Assembly: GCA_036494545.1 (NCBI GenBank)
Contig: DASXOB010000002.1
Location: 372,001 to 436,000, forward strand
Length of the DNA: 64,000 nt
Source of the DNA: JAICXG01 sp036494545
Lineage (GTDB): Bacteria > Verrucomicrobiota > Verrucomicrobiia > Chthoniobacterales > UBA10450
Direction: 5' to 3'
Position numbers and translations under genes: made by a program
Shown here: in pieces, positions 51,160-59,730 of the stretch
Numbering within the stretch: position 1 is the stretch's first letter
How the letters are laid out: the number at the start of each line of letters is the position of its first letter
The notes under the pieces: generated by a model
Databases searched by the model: none
Told to the model about the DNA's origin: nothing
Seen by the model: the letters and a program-made list of their open reading frames with translations, nothing else

Positions 51160-52419
51160 CTAAAGTTTTTCCGGCGTGCCGAGCAGTTCGATCACGCGCT
51201 GGAGCAGACGGCCGCCGCCGCCGCCATCAAGGCTGCGGTGATCGAAGCTCAAAGTAAGCTGTGCTTCGGTTCGCGGGATAAATTGGTTTTTTGTCTCGTC
51301 CCAGACTGGTTGTTTCTTTCCCGCCCCGAGACCGAGGAGAAGTGTCTGATCTGGTAACGGAATCGGCGTGCCCCATTCGATCCCGAAGCTGCCGAAGTTG
51401 GAAACGGTCGCGATGCCCCCAGCCTGCATATCGGGCGAGATGCGCCGCTGGCGGGCGAGCGCAACCAGCTCGCCGTAGCTTTTCGCCAGGTCGCCTAACG
51501 ATTTCTTGTCCATTTCGCGAATCACCGGAACCATGATGCCGTCCTGCGCTTCGACGGCGACTCCGATGTCGATGGAAGGCGATTGCGCCACGCGGCTGCC
51601 GATGAGCCGGGAAGCTGCGCCGGGATTCTCCGCCAGCGCGACGGCCAGGGCACGCGCAGCATAAAGCGCCGGACCCGGTTTCGGGTCGCGCTTTTTCCGA
51701 TCCTCCAGCACCGGATCGAGACAGACTGACGAGCCGATGGTGGAAAGCGGACGGCTCCAACTCCGCCGCATGGCGTTGGCAACACCCGTGCGGATGGCGC
51801 TCGCTTCCTCCACCTTTTGTTTTTCCAGACCACCGAGAAAGGATTCCAGGTCTTTGATCGTGACGCGGCCGGCGTTTCCGCTGCCCGCGATGCTAGCCAG
51901 GTCGGCGTTCGTTAGGCCCAGCTCAGTCATGCGCGCCCGCACACGAGGCGAGAAGTAACCTGCGCCTTTGGCGCCGGCGGGAACTGGAAGGACGCCAGCC
52001 TGATCGACCTGAAAGTGCGAACCCGTCGGCACTGCGGCGAGTTCTTTTTCGTCGATCTGAAAGTGCGAACCGTTAGCTGCGACGCCGGCTTTGGTGGCTT
52101 CTTCTTCGCGACCGGGAACTTCCTGCGCGACGTCGCCTTGTGGCGGTTCCGCTTTCTTGAAGCGCGCCGCGTCGGCTTCGCTGGCTTCAACATAACCGAG
52201 GATCGCCCCGACTGGATAAACCTTCTTCACTTCGGCTTCGATCTTCGAAATCTCGCCAGCGCACGGCGTGGTCACTCCCATGACCGCTTTGTCCGTTTCC
52301 ACCTCGATGATTTCCTGGTCGGCCGCGACCTTGTCGCCCGGATTGACCTTGATCGCGACAATCGTGGCTTCGGCCATCGATTCGCCGAGCTGCGGCATGG
52401 TGATTGGAACTTGCGGCAT
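51160..52419 (-). CDS. Dihydrolipoamide acyltransferase (E2) of a pyruvate dehydrogenase-type complex
   Basis: The 419-residue protein has one lipoyl domain (lipoylated Lys in EVETDKAVMG), a variable linker with two GSHFQ(I/V)D repeats 16 residues apart, an E3-binding domain (SPRVRARMTELGL) and a catalytic domain with SFDHRSLDGG. It transfers the acetyl group from E1 to CoA. It is the third gene after E1alpha and E1beta. Close match of the set to pyruvate dehydrogenase is likely, but a branched-chain or acetoin complex cannot be excluded. No E3 (lipoamide dehydrogenase) gene lies nearby. Two exact word copies occur here. Confidence 0.93.
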   Translation of the reverse strand: MPQVPITMPQLGESMAEATIVAIKVNPGDKVAADQEIIEVETDKAVMGVTTPCAGEISKIEAEVKKVYPVGAILGYVEASEADAARFKKAEPPQGDVAQEVPGREEEATKAGVAANGSHFQIDEKELAAVPTGSHFQVDQAGVLPVPAGAKGAGYFSPRVRARMTELGLTNADLASIAGSGNAGRVTIKDLESFLGGLEKQKVEEASAIRTGVANAMRRSWSRPLSTIGSSVCLDPVLEDRKKRDPKPGPALYAARALAVALAENPGAASRLIGSRVAQSPSIDIGVAVEAQDGIMVPVIREMDKKSLGDLAKSYGELVALARQRRISPDMQAGGIATVSNFGSFGIEWGTPIPLPDQTLLLGLGAGKKQPVWDETKNQFIPRTEAQLTLSFDHRSLDGGGGGRLLQRVIELLGTPEKL

Positions 52420-52426
52420 TACAGAA

Positions 52427-52451
52427 GTTGAGAGTTGAAGGTTGAGAGTTG
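52427..52451. repeat. Short direct repeat between E1beta and E2 genes
   Basis: GTTGAGAGTTG occurs twice, starting 14 bases apart (52427 and 52441), in the gap between the E2 and E1beta genes. On the minus strand it reads as CAACTCTCAAC units. It is a low-complexity intergenic micro-repeat with no evident function. Confidence 0.6.
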
Positions 52452-52456
52452 GGTGA

Positions 52457-53425
52457 CTACTCCGCGAGAATTTGGCGCACCTTGGCCGCGATCGCCGTGG
52501 CGTTCGGGCGATGGGTTTCCCAAAGATTCGGATGATACGGGATTGGTGTGTCTTTCGAGTTCAGTCGCGCCGGTGCGGCATCGAGCAGGTGAAAGCCTTC
52601 GGTCGTTACGCGTGCAATCACTTCCGCCGTCACGCCGCCCCATGGGAAATTTTCGCCGACGCAAAGCAATCGACCCGTCCGCGCCACGGAAGAAAGCACC
52701 GTCGCGGTGTCGAGCGGTTTGACTGTGCGCAGGTCGACCACTTCGATTTCGATGCTTTCCCGACTCAACTGCCGGGCGACGGCGAGCGCTTCGTGCACCA
52801 TCGCGCTGTTCGAGACAATCGTAAGGTCGCGCCCCGGCCTGACGATTCGCGCGTGGCCAACCGGTAGAGATTCGTTAGGCAAAGCGTCTGCCTTGAGATG
52901 ATAATAGAGATACTTGTGCTCGCAGTAGATCACCGGGTCGTCGATCGCGACCGCATCGAGCAACATGGTATAGGCATCTTCCACCGTCGCGGGCGTCATC
53001 ACAACCAGCCCGGGATAATGCGCATAGATGCTTTCCATGCTTTGGCTGTGAAACGGTCCGCTGCCTTTTGTTCCACCTGACGGCAGGCGAATGGTGATCG
53101 GGCAGGGAATGTTGGTCCGCCAGTATTGTGTGCCGGCGTTATTCAGAATCTGATTCAGCGCGATGCTGGAAAAATCGGCAAACTGCATCTCGACGATCGG
53201 CCGCATCCCCTCCATCGCCGCGCCGATCGCGGTTCCGACCATGGCGTCTTCGCTAATCGGTGTGTTAAGGACGCGCCCGGGAAATTTTTCGGCCAATCCC
53301 TTTGTCGCCTTAAACGCGCCGCCAAATTTCCCGGCAATGTCCTGGCCGTAAATAAAGACACGCTCGTCTTCGCGTAGGAGACGCGACTGCGCTTCGCGAA
53401 TGGCCTCGAGGTAAGTGACGCTCAT
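52457..53425 (-). CDS. 2-oxoacid dehydrogenase E1 component, beta subunit
   Basis: The start at ATG 53425 (MSVTYLEAIREAQ) overlaps the E1alpha stop by ATGA and gives 322 residues. E1beta features include FIYGQDIAGKFGGAF, NTPISEDAMVGTAIG, VEMQFADFSSIALNQI and a C-terminal GENFPWGGVTAEVIA. It forms the heterotetrameric thiamine-dependent decarboxylase with E1alpha. The longer upstream frame is inside E1alpha and is rejected. An exact GCCTAACGA word (52872-52880) is read as P-N-E. Confidence 0.94.
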   Translation of the reverse strand: MSVTYLEAIREAQSRLLREDERVFIYGQDIAGKFGGAFKATKGLAEKFPGRVLNTPISEDAMVGTAIGAAMEGMRPIVEMQFADFSSIALNQILNNAGTQYWRTNIPCPITIRLPSGGTKGSGPFHSQSMESIYAHYPGLVVMTPATVEDAYTMLLDAVAIDDPVIYCEHKYLYYHLKADALPNESLPVGHARIVRPGRDLTIVSNSAMVHEALAVARQLSRESIEIEVVDLRTVKPLDTATVLSSVARTGRLLCVGENFPWGGVTAEVIARVTTEGFHLLDAAPARLNSKDTPIPYHPNLWETHRPNATAIAAKVRQILAE

Positions 53426-54456
53426 GCGATTACGTCGACCAATCGCCGCGTTGAAAGCGCGCACCAGTCTTCTTCCTGTCCGACTGGAGCCGCTTCGACC
53501 TGGGCGGTTGCGACTGCTTTTTCGACCTCGGAAGAAAATTCGGCACGCCATTGCTTGAGCGTCGCCTCGTCAAGCCAGCCTTGGTCGAGAATCATTTTCT
53601 CGGTTTTCAAAACACAATCCGCCGCCCAGGGTTCCTGCTTCATTTTCGGCGGGACATAACTGGCGTCATCGTGTTCGCCGTGGCCAGCGAGTCGCAGAAG
53701 CGAAGCGACCACCAATTGTGGCGGGCCGCCCGCGCGCGCCCGCGCCACCGCGCGGGCAATCACTTCGAGGCAGGCGGCCAGATCCGTCCCATCGACCGTG
53801 TGGCCTTCGTAACCATAGCCGCGGGCACGATCGACCAGGTTGGCGCAGACAAATTCACGATCGTTAGGCGTAGAGTAGGCCCAATGATTGTTTGAAGCGA
53901 CAAGGACAAGGGGAACCTTTTCTACCGCGGCGATATTCATGCCTTCGTGCGTTGCACCGGTCTGCATGCCGCCTTCGCCGATCGTCGTCAGGCCAACAAA
54001 GCCCTTTTCGCCTTTCATTCGCTTGCCCAAAAGCTTGCCGGTCACGACGGCAATCATGGCGCCGAGATGACTGATCATGGCGAGTTGTCCGGTCTCAGGA
54101 TGGCCGCGATGGATGTTGCCGTCGCGACCGCGCATCGTCCCCTGGCGCGAGCCGAGATAGGTGCGGGCGACGTTCAGGAGCGGCTCGCCAAAGGCCGCCC
54201 GCCCCGCCTGATCGCGAATGAGCGGAGCAAAAACGTCGCCCTTTTGCAGAAACATTCCGCAGGCCGCGCTGACAGCTTCCTGGCCGCGCCCGACATAGAC
54301 GCCGCCGGTGATCATGCCTCCACGGTAAAGGCTCGTCAGTTTCTCCTCGAAAATTCGCGTCTGAAGCATCCAGCGAAAAGCTTCGAGATAGCGCGGGTGC
54401 GGAACGGCCTTTTCCATTTGCGCGATGTCGCGTTGAGGACTGGCCGTTTTAAGCAT
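53422..54456 (-). CDS. 2-oxoacid (pyruvate) dehydrogenase E1 component, alpha subunit
   Basis: The 344-residue protein contains the thiamine-diphosphate motif GEGGMQTGATHEGMNIA with the following NN in VASNNHWAYSTP, typical of E1alpha. The phosphorylation-loop region of mitochondrial enzymes is not present. With E1beta it decarboxylates the 2-oxoacid and acylates the lipoyl arm of E2. It is the first gene of the three-gene operon. An exact word (53871-53879) is read as P-N-D. Confidence 0.93.
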   Translation of the reverse strand: MLKTASPQRDIAQMEKAVPHPRYLEAFRWMLQTRIFEEKLTSLYRGGMITGGVYVGRGQEAVSAACGMFLQKGDVFAPLIRDQAGRAAFGEPLLNVARTYLGSRQGTMRGRDGNIHRGHPETGQLAMISHLGAMIAVVTGKLLGKRMKGEKGFVGLTTIGEGGMQTGATHEGMNIAAVEKVPLVLVASNNHWAYSTPNDREFVCANLVDRARGYGYEGHTVDGTDLAACLEVIARAVARARAGGPPQLVVASLLRLAGHGEHDDASYVPPKMKQEPWAADCVLKTEKMILDQGWLDEATLKQWRAEFSSEVEKAVATAQVEAAPVGQEEDWCALSTRRLVDVIA

Positions 54457-54504
54457 CCGTCCAGATTAGCGAGCAAGCAGAAGCGCGCCAAAAAATTTTT
54501 GCGT

Positions 54505-55092
54505 TTAGTCCACCTTGCGCGCCACGACCACGCGGCTCAGCCGCCGATCGGGAACGAGCCATATGAGCGCGACCGCGAGATAAATGCAGCCCGCGATCCA
54601 CGGCCTGACAAACGAGATCCCGACCGCGCTGGCATAGAGCACAAGCGAGAGTTTACCTTTCCAGTCCGAGCCGATCGCCTGCACGAGTCGCGAGTCGGGG
54701 CCATGCGCGGCTACGATCAATCTTTGCAGGATGTAATAAGCGATCGCACCCATGAAAAGGACCGCGCCGTAAAGCGCGGAGGGAAGGGGATGAAAATGGT
54801 TCTCGCCCATCCAGCCGGTCACGAACGGAAAAAGTGAAAGCCAGAAGAGCAGATGCAGATTCGCCCACATGATCCCGCTGTCGATGCGATGACAGACGCG
54901 CAGCAGATGATGATGATTGTTCCAGTAGATGCCGACATAGACGAAGCTCAGGACATAGGTGAGAAAGGTTGGCAGCAACGGTCGCAGCGCGCCGAGATCA
55001 GGGCTGTGCGGCACCTTCAATTCCAACACCATGATGGTGATGATGATGGCAAAAACACCGTCGCTGAATGCTTCGAGCCGGGTGGTTTCCAT
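54505..55092 (-). CDS. TMEM175-family potassium channel-like protein (DUF1211)
   Basis: The start at ATG 55092 (METTRLEAFSDGVFAIIITI) gives 195 residues with about six membrane helices. The RxxxFSD motif in the first helix (RLEAFSDGVFA) is the hallmark of the TMEM175 family, whose bacterial members are leak-type potassium channels. A His-rich loop (NNHHHLLRV) follows the second or third helix. The longer frame to 55245 has no typical features. It is convergent with nothing and isolated from the E1alpha gene by about 50 bases. Confidence 0.88.
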   Translation of the reverse strand: METTRLEAFSDGVFAIIITIMVLELKVPHSPDLGALRPLLPTFLTYVLSFVYVGIYWNNHHHLLRVCHRIDSGIMWANLHLLFWLSLFPFVTGWMGENHFHPLPSALYGAVLFMGAIAYYILQRLIVAAHGPDSRLVQAIGSDWKGKLSLVLYASAVGISFVRPWIAGCIYLAVALIWLVPDRRLSRVVVARKVD

Positions 55093-55308
55093 CTGCTTGT
55101 TTCTAGCAATTGGCACAGACTTGAGAAGTGCAAAAGCCCGTTGGCGAAGAATCCTGGTGTTAGTAGAAAGATCGAACTCGACCGCGTGCGCATGCCAAAT
55201 AAAGGCTCTGCTCGCGTGAGCGAACCTTTTCGCGCGAACAGTCATTTGCTGAACAAGCCTGACTTAAGCTTTCGCAGCCTTCGATGCCCCTGATCCAGTC
55301 ACTGGATT

Positions 55309-55361
55309 GCGATGTCGTACAAAAACATTCGTAATTAGCTGCGAAGTTTCGCACAATTCTC
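55309..55361 (+). repeat. Dispersed upstream element, copy A
   Basis: The segment starting GCGATGTCGTACAAAAAC and ending in GCACAATTC is about 80% identical to copy B at 57188-57240. Both end shortly before the start of a short hypothetical gene. A shared promoter or mobile repeat is possible. Confidence 0.6.
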
Positions 55362-55366
55362 TCTAG

Positions 55367-55862
55367 ATGATGAAGCGCGCGATAATCGTCCTGGTCTCGC
55401 TGATTTTAGCGGTCCTGTGTACTACGGTTGCTCACATCGGATATAGGATTGTGACCATTACTTGGCTCGACAGAATTCATTTCTTACCCGCTGGCACATT
55501 TGATCTGTGCCGTCGGGGCGCTAGGAATCGCAATGTGGATATTCGTTCGCACGCGGGGTGTCGCTGAGCTTCTACTCATGACCGGCGTGATCGGTCTGTT
55601 GGGTGGGACCTTGCATCATTGCTTTATCTCTTTTGGGATGACATATCACTGGTTCAAGATGGTTGGGACAGACGGCTGGGTGTTTCGAGGCTCCTTCGAA
55701 CCGCAAGAAAATCCGGTGCTCCTTTTCATTAGCTATGGCTTTCGGATAATGGTTGTGCTCGCGTACGTTGGAATCTTCTTACTGGCTGCGCGATTGGTCC
55801 GAAAACATCTATCGTTGCGATTGAGTGAACGCCCGACTGCTTTGGGTTCACATTCGAGATGA
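55367..55862 (+). pseudogene. Small membrane protein gene, probably frameshifted
   Basis: From ATG 55367 a hydrophobic N-terminus (IIVLVSLILAVLCTTVAHIG) is followed by a loss of coherent sequence near 55470. In another frame, FISYPLAHLICAVGALGIAM continues through helices MTGVIGLLGGTLHHCFISFG and VVLAYVGIFLLAARL. The two parts look like one four-helix membrane protein with a frameshift at about 55450-55480, but I cannot pinpoint the lesion. A real downstream gene starting at TTG 55500 (120 residues) is the alternative. No family is recognised. Confidence 0.5.
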
Positions 55863-56446
55863 CTCGCACACCTTCACCGTGAAGGAAGCGCGCTTTGATT
55901 TGCTCGCGCACTCGCTCACGCACCGGGCTTCCCGTCTATGTCACTGCTTGCCAGTCCGTTCCATTCGTCCGCCGTGGCTTATCTTGTTCTGTTGGACCTA
56001 AAGGCCAACTCCTGACGATTCGCGACCGCCGTAACCAGCAAATACGGCGGTCAACCATTTCGTGCTGGCTCATGATTCCGCCGGCAGCCGTCGCCCTGTT
56101 CGCTATTTTCTCACCCCTGTCTTCGGAATACGGCGCTGCTCGTCGGCGGCATTTGCGCGGCCAGCGACATTTATCACCACTTCGCTGCGCGCTGCCCGCG
56201 CTGCAGGACACGTCTTCTCTCTTGTATCGCCAACAGTCTGCGTCTGAAAATTCCTTCATGTGTCAACTCCTGTCCTACCTGCGGTCTCTCATTCGACACG
56301 CAACTTGATGGGAAGCAAAGAACTGACCATGTACCCCAGCCGACCGCCGGCCGTTCCGATGAGTAGCTTTCATATGACCTCAATATTGGGCTTCGCGACC
56401 AAGCGCACTCCCGCTCCCAGTGGCTCATCTTATTTTCGTTAGGCCT
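55863..56446. other. Gene-poor stretch with no supported gene
   Basis: No frame in this 580-base stretch has convincing codon usage, a signal sequence or known motifs; the longest (55895-56308) looks like chance. It precedes the gene at 56447 and holds an exact TCGTTAGGC word (56436-56444) directly before that ATG. It may contain decayed gene remnants. Confidence 0.5.
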
Positions 56447-57184
56447 ATGAAGCTGTTGGTTCTGATTAGCCTTTTTCTCACGTTATTCGCGCGTAGCGCA
56501 CCTGCCGAGCGGTCATACGAATACGATTACGGCTACGAGCCGAGGCCTCCGGTACCATTTCCGTCCGAATACAGGGATTACCAGATCCTTCCCGGGACCA
56601 CTTCACCCGATCAAAGATATGCGTTCATCTATCCGAAGCGATCTCTGCTCTTCGAGCTGCAGAAGTACGGCCTGTTTCTGGCGGCGCTAAATCCTTTTCA
56701 CATTCTTTCGCGCGTTCCCACCGGCTACAGCGCCCTCGCTGAGATGGCCCGCAGCTATTATGCAGCGGGCTGGTCGAAAGACTCGTCCACGACAGTGTTT
56801 GTTGCAGGGGGCAAATGGGGACCCGACAAGGTTTGGGTTTTGAAACTTCGTAACGGCAAGATTGTGAAGAAGGCTGAGCTTACGGCTGCGGTCCGGCGGC
56901 AAGTGCTGCCGGACTTTAAGAAATCGCACGCCACGGGTTACAACGACTATTTCGATTTCATATTCGATGATGACCACGAGGACATATCCGGTTGGGGACT
57001 CGACGACAGCGGTCACGTGATGATCGACACCGTCTGCACGACTGATCCGAAAGAGCTGGAGCCGCACCGATGGGCGGTGCACTTCCAAGGCATCTGGGAC
57101 GTCGCATCAGGCAAATTCCTCGAGAGCTCCTTTACTCATATTCCGCCAAGGCATAGCCATGATGCCACTGCCTCCAGTCGCTGA
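56447..57184 (+). CDS. Secreted protein of unknown function
   Basis: From ATG 56447 the product is 245 residues with a clear signal peptide (MKLLVLISLFLTLFARSAPA). The mature part begins with a Tyr/Pro-rich segment (YEYDYGYEPRPPVPFPSEYR), then TSPDQRYAFIYPKR and WSKDSSTTVFVAGGKWGPDKVWVLKL, a propeller-like strand pattern, and a His-rich end (PPRHSHD). No family is recognised. An in-frame upstream ATG at 56420 would put charged residues before the signal. The 9-base word ends two bases before the chosen start. Confidence 0.7.
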   Translation: MKLLVLISLFLTLFARSAPAERSYEYDYGYEPRPPVPFPSEYRDYQILPGTTSPDQRYAFIYPKRSLLFELQKYGLFLAALNPFHILSRVPTGYSALAEMARSYYAAGWSKDSSTTVFVAGGKWGPDKVWVLKLRNGKIVKKAELTAAVRRQVLPDFKKSHATGYNDYFDFIFDDDHEDISGWGLDDSGHVMIDTVCTTDPKELEPHRWAVHFQGIWDVASGKFLESSFTHIPPRHSHDATASSR

Positions 57185-57187
57185 ACC

Positions 57188-57240
57188 GCGATGTTATTCA
57201 AAAACAATTTGTAATTACCTGCGAACTTTCTCACAATTCC
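57188..57240 (+). repeat. Dispersed upstream element, copy B
   Basis: The segment from GCGATGTTATTCAAAAAC to TCTCACAATTCC matches copy A (55309-55361) at about four of five positions without gaps. It is followed by CGTTAGGT, a one-base variant of the 9-base word core, and 17 bases later by the ATG of the next small gene. Confidence 0.6.
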
Positions 57241-57256
57241 CGTTAGGTCTGATCAC

Positions 57257-57583
57257 ATGCATTTGAAGGGCACGCCGCTAAAGGAAGTCAAAGCATGGCC
57301 ATTTACCTTCGGCGGCGAAGTCCACAAGGGCTGGCTTCCTCCTGAGGCGACAACGCCGGTCCCGACGCCGATTGAGTCCGCATTGCTGGATGTCAGTATA
57401 CTCGAAGAGTCCGGTGGCTACCTGCTGGTTTGGTCAGCGAGCCCGGCGACACCACATTCCGAGTTCCAGTCGCCCAAGGCAGGCGATACATGGCACGAGA
57501 GCATTGATGACGCCGAGGAGACGGCTCACCGATTCTTTGGGATTCTGTCTGACGATTGGTGCGATGCGACGCGAAAGACCTAA
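57257..57583 (+). CDS. Small hypothetical protein
   Basis: The 108-residue product (MHLKGTPLKEVKAWPFTFGG) is acidic towards the end (HESIDDAEETAHRFFGI) and lacks a signal peptide or membrane span. Its composition suggests a cytoplasmic small protein of a family I do not recognise. Coding status is supported by a sensible hydrophobic pattern and by the upstream repeat element shared with another gene, but no start signal is strong. Confidence 0.55.
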   Translation: MHLKGTPLKEVKAWPFTFGGEVHKGWLPPEATTPVPTPIESALLDVSILEESGGYLLVWSASPATPHSEFQSPKAGDTWHESIDDAEETAHRFFGILSDDWCDATRKT

Positions 57584-57689
57584 CCAATCGACGGCGAGTC
57601 GGTGTTATACTTAGTTTTGCAATGAGTTCGTTTCCTTATCCCGCCGCCGGCGCGCTCTCGCTCGCCGAAGCTCATCTTATTCTTGTCAG

Positions 57690-58565
57690 ATGCTGTCACG
57701 ATTCCACGCTCTATTAACACTCGCTGTTCTGCTCTTGGTCACTGCGTTGTGGCCGGCAGCTGTTTCGGGCGACGCAACCTTTGTCCGTCTAGCCGCACCC
57801 CAAGGAGGGATCACTGCAGTTTATTATAATCCTGTAACGGGCGTGCCCAACCGCGTGTCCTTTGTCAACGCGCAAGGGCAGGAGATCTTCGCGCAGGATT
57901 ATAGCGGGAGCAGCTACGTCCTCGGTCCAGGCGAATGGACTGCCTCCGGTCGCTTTTTCGTTTACCCGCTGCTTGACTGTGGCGACCACGCGACCTTCCT
58001 CAGTGACCGGTTTGACCTCGTCGATATAAAGACTCTTCGACGGTATGTTGGAGACCAATTGCCCCCCGGCAACCCGATCACGCCCGAGTTTAAGCTTTCC
58101 AAGGAAGACACTATTACTTTTTATGAGGTGGACCTATCCAACAACAATCGCTTAGTACCGCATAGTCTTTCTTTATCGCAAGAAATACCATCCTTGGGAG
58201 GTGAATCGCTCGTTGGCATGCCAAGTGAGGAAGAGCTTAACCCGTATTACGACGCTTATTGGACGGCACAAAAGACGGGTGTCTGCAACATCCACAAGGT
58301 TCCAATGAAAAAGAAACTCGTTCCTATCGTGTGGGGTCTCATGAACATCGACATAGGTCCGCTGCTCAGTACCCAGATCCGTTTCTTCCCGCACGCGCGG
58401 GACTACGTAAACGGTGGGTGTGAAATAGACCCGGCGCGCAAGAACACGAAAGTGCCAATCTATATTTGCCCCGAGTGCCAACGGGCGCAATTGGAGTGGA
58501 TTAATGCACATCCTCAAGATCCATGGTCCAAATCGTGGATTGACGCGCATAAAGCATCTAACTAG
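57690..58565 (+). CDS. Secreted protein with C-terminal zinc-ribbon-like Cys motifs
   Basis: The 291-residue product has a signal peptide (LLTLAVLLLVTALWPAAVSG). The N-terminal half is beta-rich (FVYPLLDCGDHATFLS). The C-terminal half has CNIHKVPMKKKLVPIVWGL and YICPECQRAQLEW, a pair of Cys/His clusters that could bind a metal. I have no named family. It follows the 57257 gene by about 100 bases on the same strand and is likely an independent transcription unit. Confidence 0.7.
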   Translation: MLSRFHALLTLAVLLLVTALWPAAVSGDATFVRLAAPQGGITAVYYNPVTGVPNRVSFVNAQGQEIFAQDYSGSSYVLGPGEWTASGRFFVYPLLDCGDHATFLSDRFDLVDIKTLRRYVGDQLPPGNPITPEFKLSKEDTITFYEVDLSNNNRLVPHSLSLSQEIPSLGGESLVGMPSEEELNPYYDAYWTAQKTGVCNIHKVPMKKKLVPIVWGLMNIDIGPLLSTQIRFFPHARDYVNGGCEIDPARKNTKVPIYICPECQRAQLEWINAHPQDPWSKSWIDAHKASN

Positions 58566-58809
58566 TCAACGGAGCCAACCCCGCCCGATAACCCCGAGGA
58601 CACCAATACCCAAGGTATCCGAGGAGATTATATAAGCTTCGGCTACCTCGAACCGCTCTTCGGAGGGCGGATCTGGATCACCTCTGCACAACCACGTTCG
58701 CTTCACCGCACTGGATGCAAGCTTCCCGGATATAGTCACCATCGCTGCCATCCTGACATGCAACACCGACAGCGATTTACTACTGCCCGGTTTTGGTCTT
58801 AGTTGAGTG

Positions 58810-59460
58810 ATGCGACACTCTTTCGTTCCTGGAAGTTGTCTGATCATCGGCCTGGTCTTGTCGCTTTCTCCTTTTGCTCCGGCGCAAAACAAAGAGCTGA
58901 CCGCGGACCAAAGTATCCCGATACCCAAAGTGGAGTTCGACGCTCAGGGCGAGCTCAAGGTGGCGGCTTCGCCCAATTCTTCGCCTGACGACTTCGATTT
59001 CTTGGTCGGGAAATGGAAAATGCACAACCGGCACCTGGATAAGCGGCTGGCCAATTGCCACGACTGGACGGAGTTCGATTCTTCGGATGTGAACACGAAG
59101 ATTCTCAGCGGCGCGGGCGACATGGATACCTACTCGACCTCCCAGTTTCCCGGGATGAGAGGCAAACTTTTCGAAGGTCTCACCCTGCGATTATTCGACC
59201 CGAAGACTCGACTTTGGAGTCTCTACTGGATCGCGAGTAACACGGGAAAGATCGATCCGCCCGTCGTCGGTTCGTTCGACCAAAACGGCGTCGGCCATTT
59301 TTTTGGCAAAGACACCCTCAACGGCAAACCCGTCCTGGTCGTCTTCCGCTGGGATGCGCGGGACAAAGACCGCCCCGTCTGGGGCCAGGCCTTTTCACCC
59401 GATAACGGCAAGACGTGGGAATGGAACTTCTTTAACGTCTCGGAACGGCCGAAGGAATAA
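58810..59460 (+). CDS. Secreted DUF1579-like lipocalin-fold protein
   Basis: From ATG 58810 (GTG 58807 is an alternative) the product is 216 residues. A signal peptide (LIIGLVLSLSPFAPAQ) precedes DDFDFLVGKWKMHNRHLD, a motif shared by many DUF1579-type secreted proteins of lipocalin-like fold, and RLFDPKTRLWSLYWIASNTG. The C-terminal strands GVGHFFGKDTLNGKPVLVVF fit the same fold. Function is unknown; such proteins often bind small ligands. It is isolated from neighbours. Confidence 0.72.
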   Translation: MRHSFVPGSCLIIGLVLSLSPFAPAQNKELTADQSIPIPKVEFDAQGELKVAASPNSSPDDFDFLVGKWKMHNRHLDKRLANCHDWTEFDSSDVNTKILSGAGDMDTYSTSQFPGMRGKLFEGLTLRLFDPKTRLWSLYWIASNTGKIDPPVVGSFDQNGVGHFFGKDTLNGKPVLVVFRWDARDKDRPVWGQAFSPDNGKTWEWNFFNVSERPKE

Positions 59461-59606
59461 TCTTGGAGTCAATCTTCACGCGCTGGAAGCCGCTGATGCC
59501 CTATGCCCGCGACTCCAATATCTCAGAAAGACACCTATAGCACGCGTTACGCGGCGCTCGCTCTGACAGATTTTGAACGACGGCCGAAGCCTACGGACGT
59601 AGGACA

Positions 59607-59635
59607 GGCAGGGGCGGCAGAACGCCGCCCCTGCC
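59607..59635. repeat. Perfect 12-bp GC-rich hairpin (REP-like or terminator)
   Basis: GGCAGGGGCGGC and GCCGCCCCTGCC form a perfect 12-bp stem around AGAAC. It lies in the 270-base gap between the convergent DUF1579-like gene and the large minus-strand gene at 59731. There is no T-run on either side, so a REP-type repeat is as plausible as a terminator. Confidence 0.6.
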
Positions 59636-59730
59636 ATCACATTGCTTTACGCGAGTTGTGGGACCGTGTGTGTGTAAGTCTTAGCAGCGAGGATAAAGAC
59701 TCCTTCGCGTGCTACCTCGATCCTGCAAAC

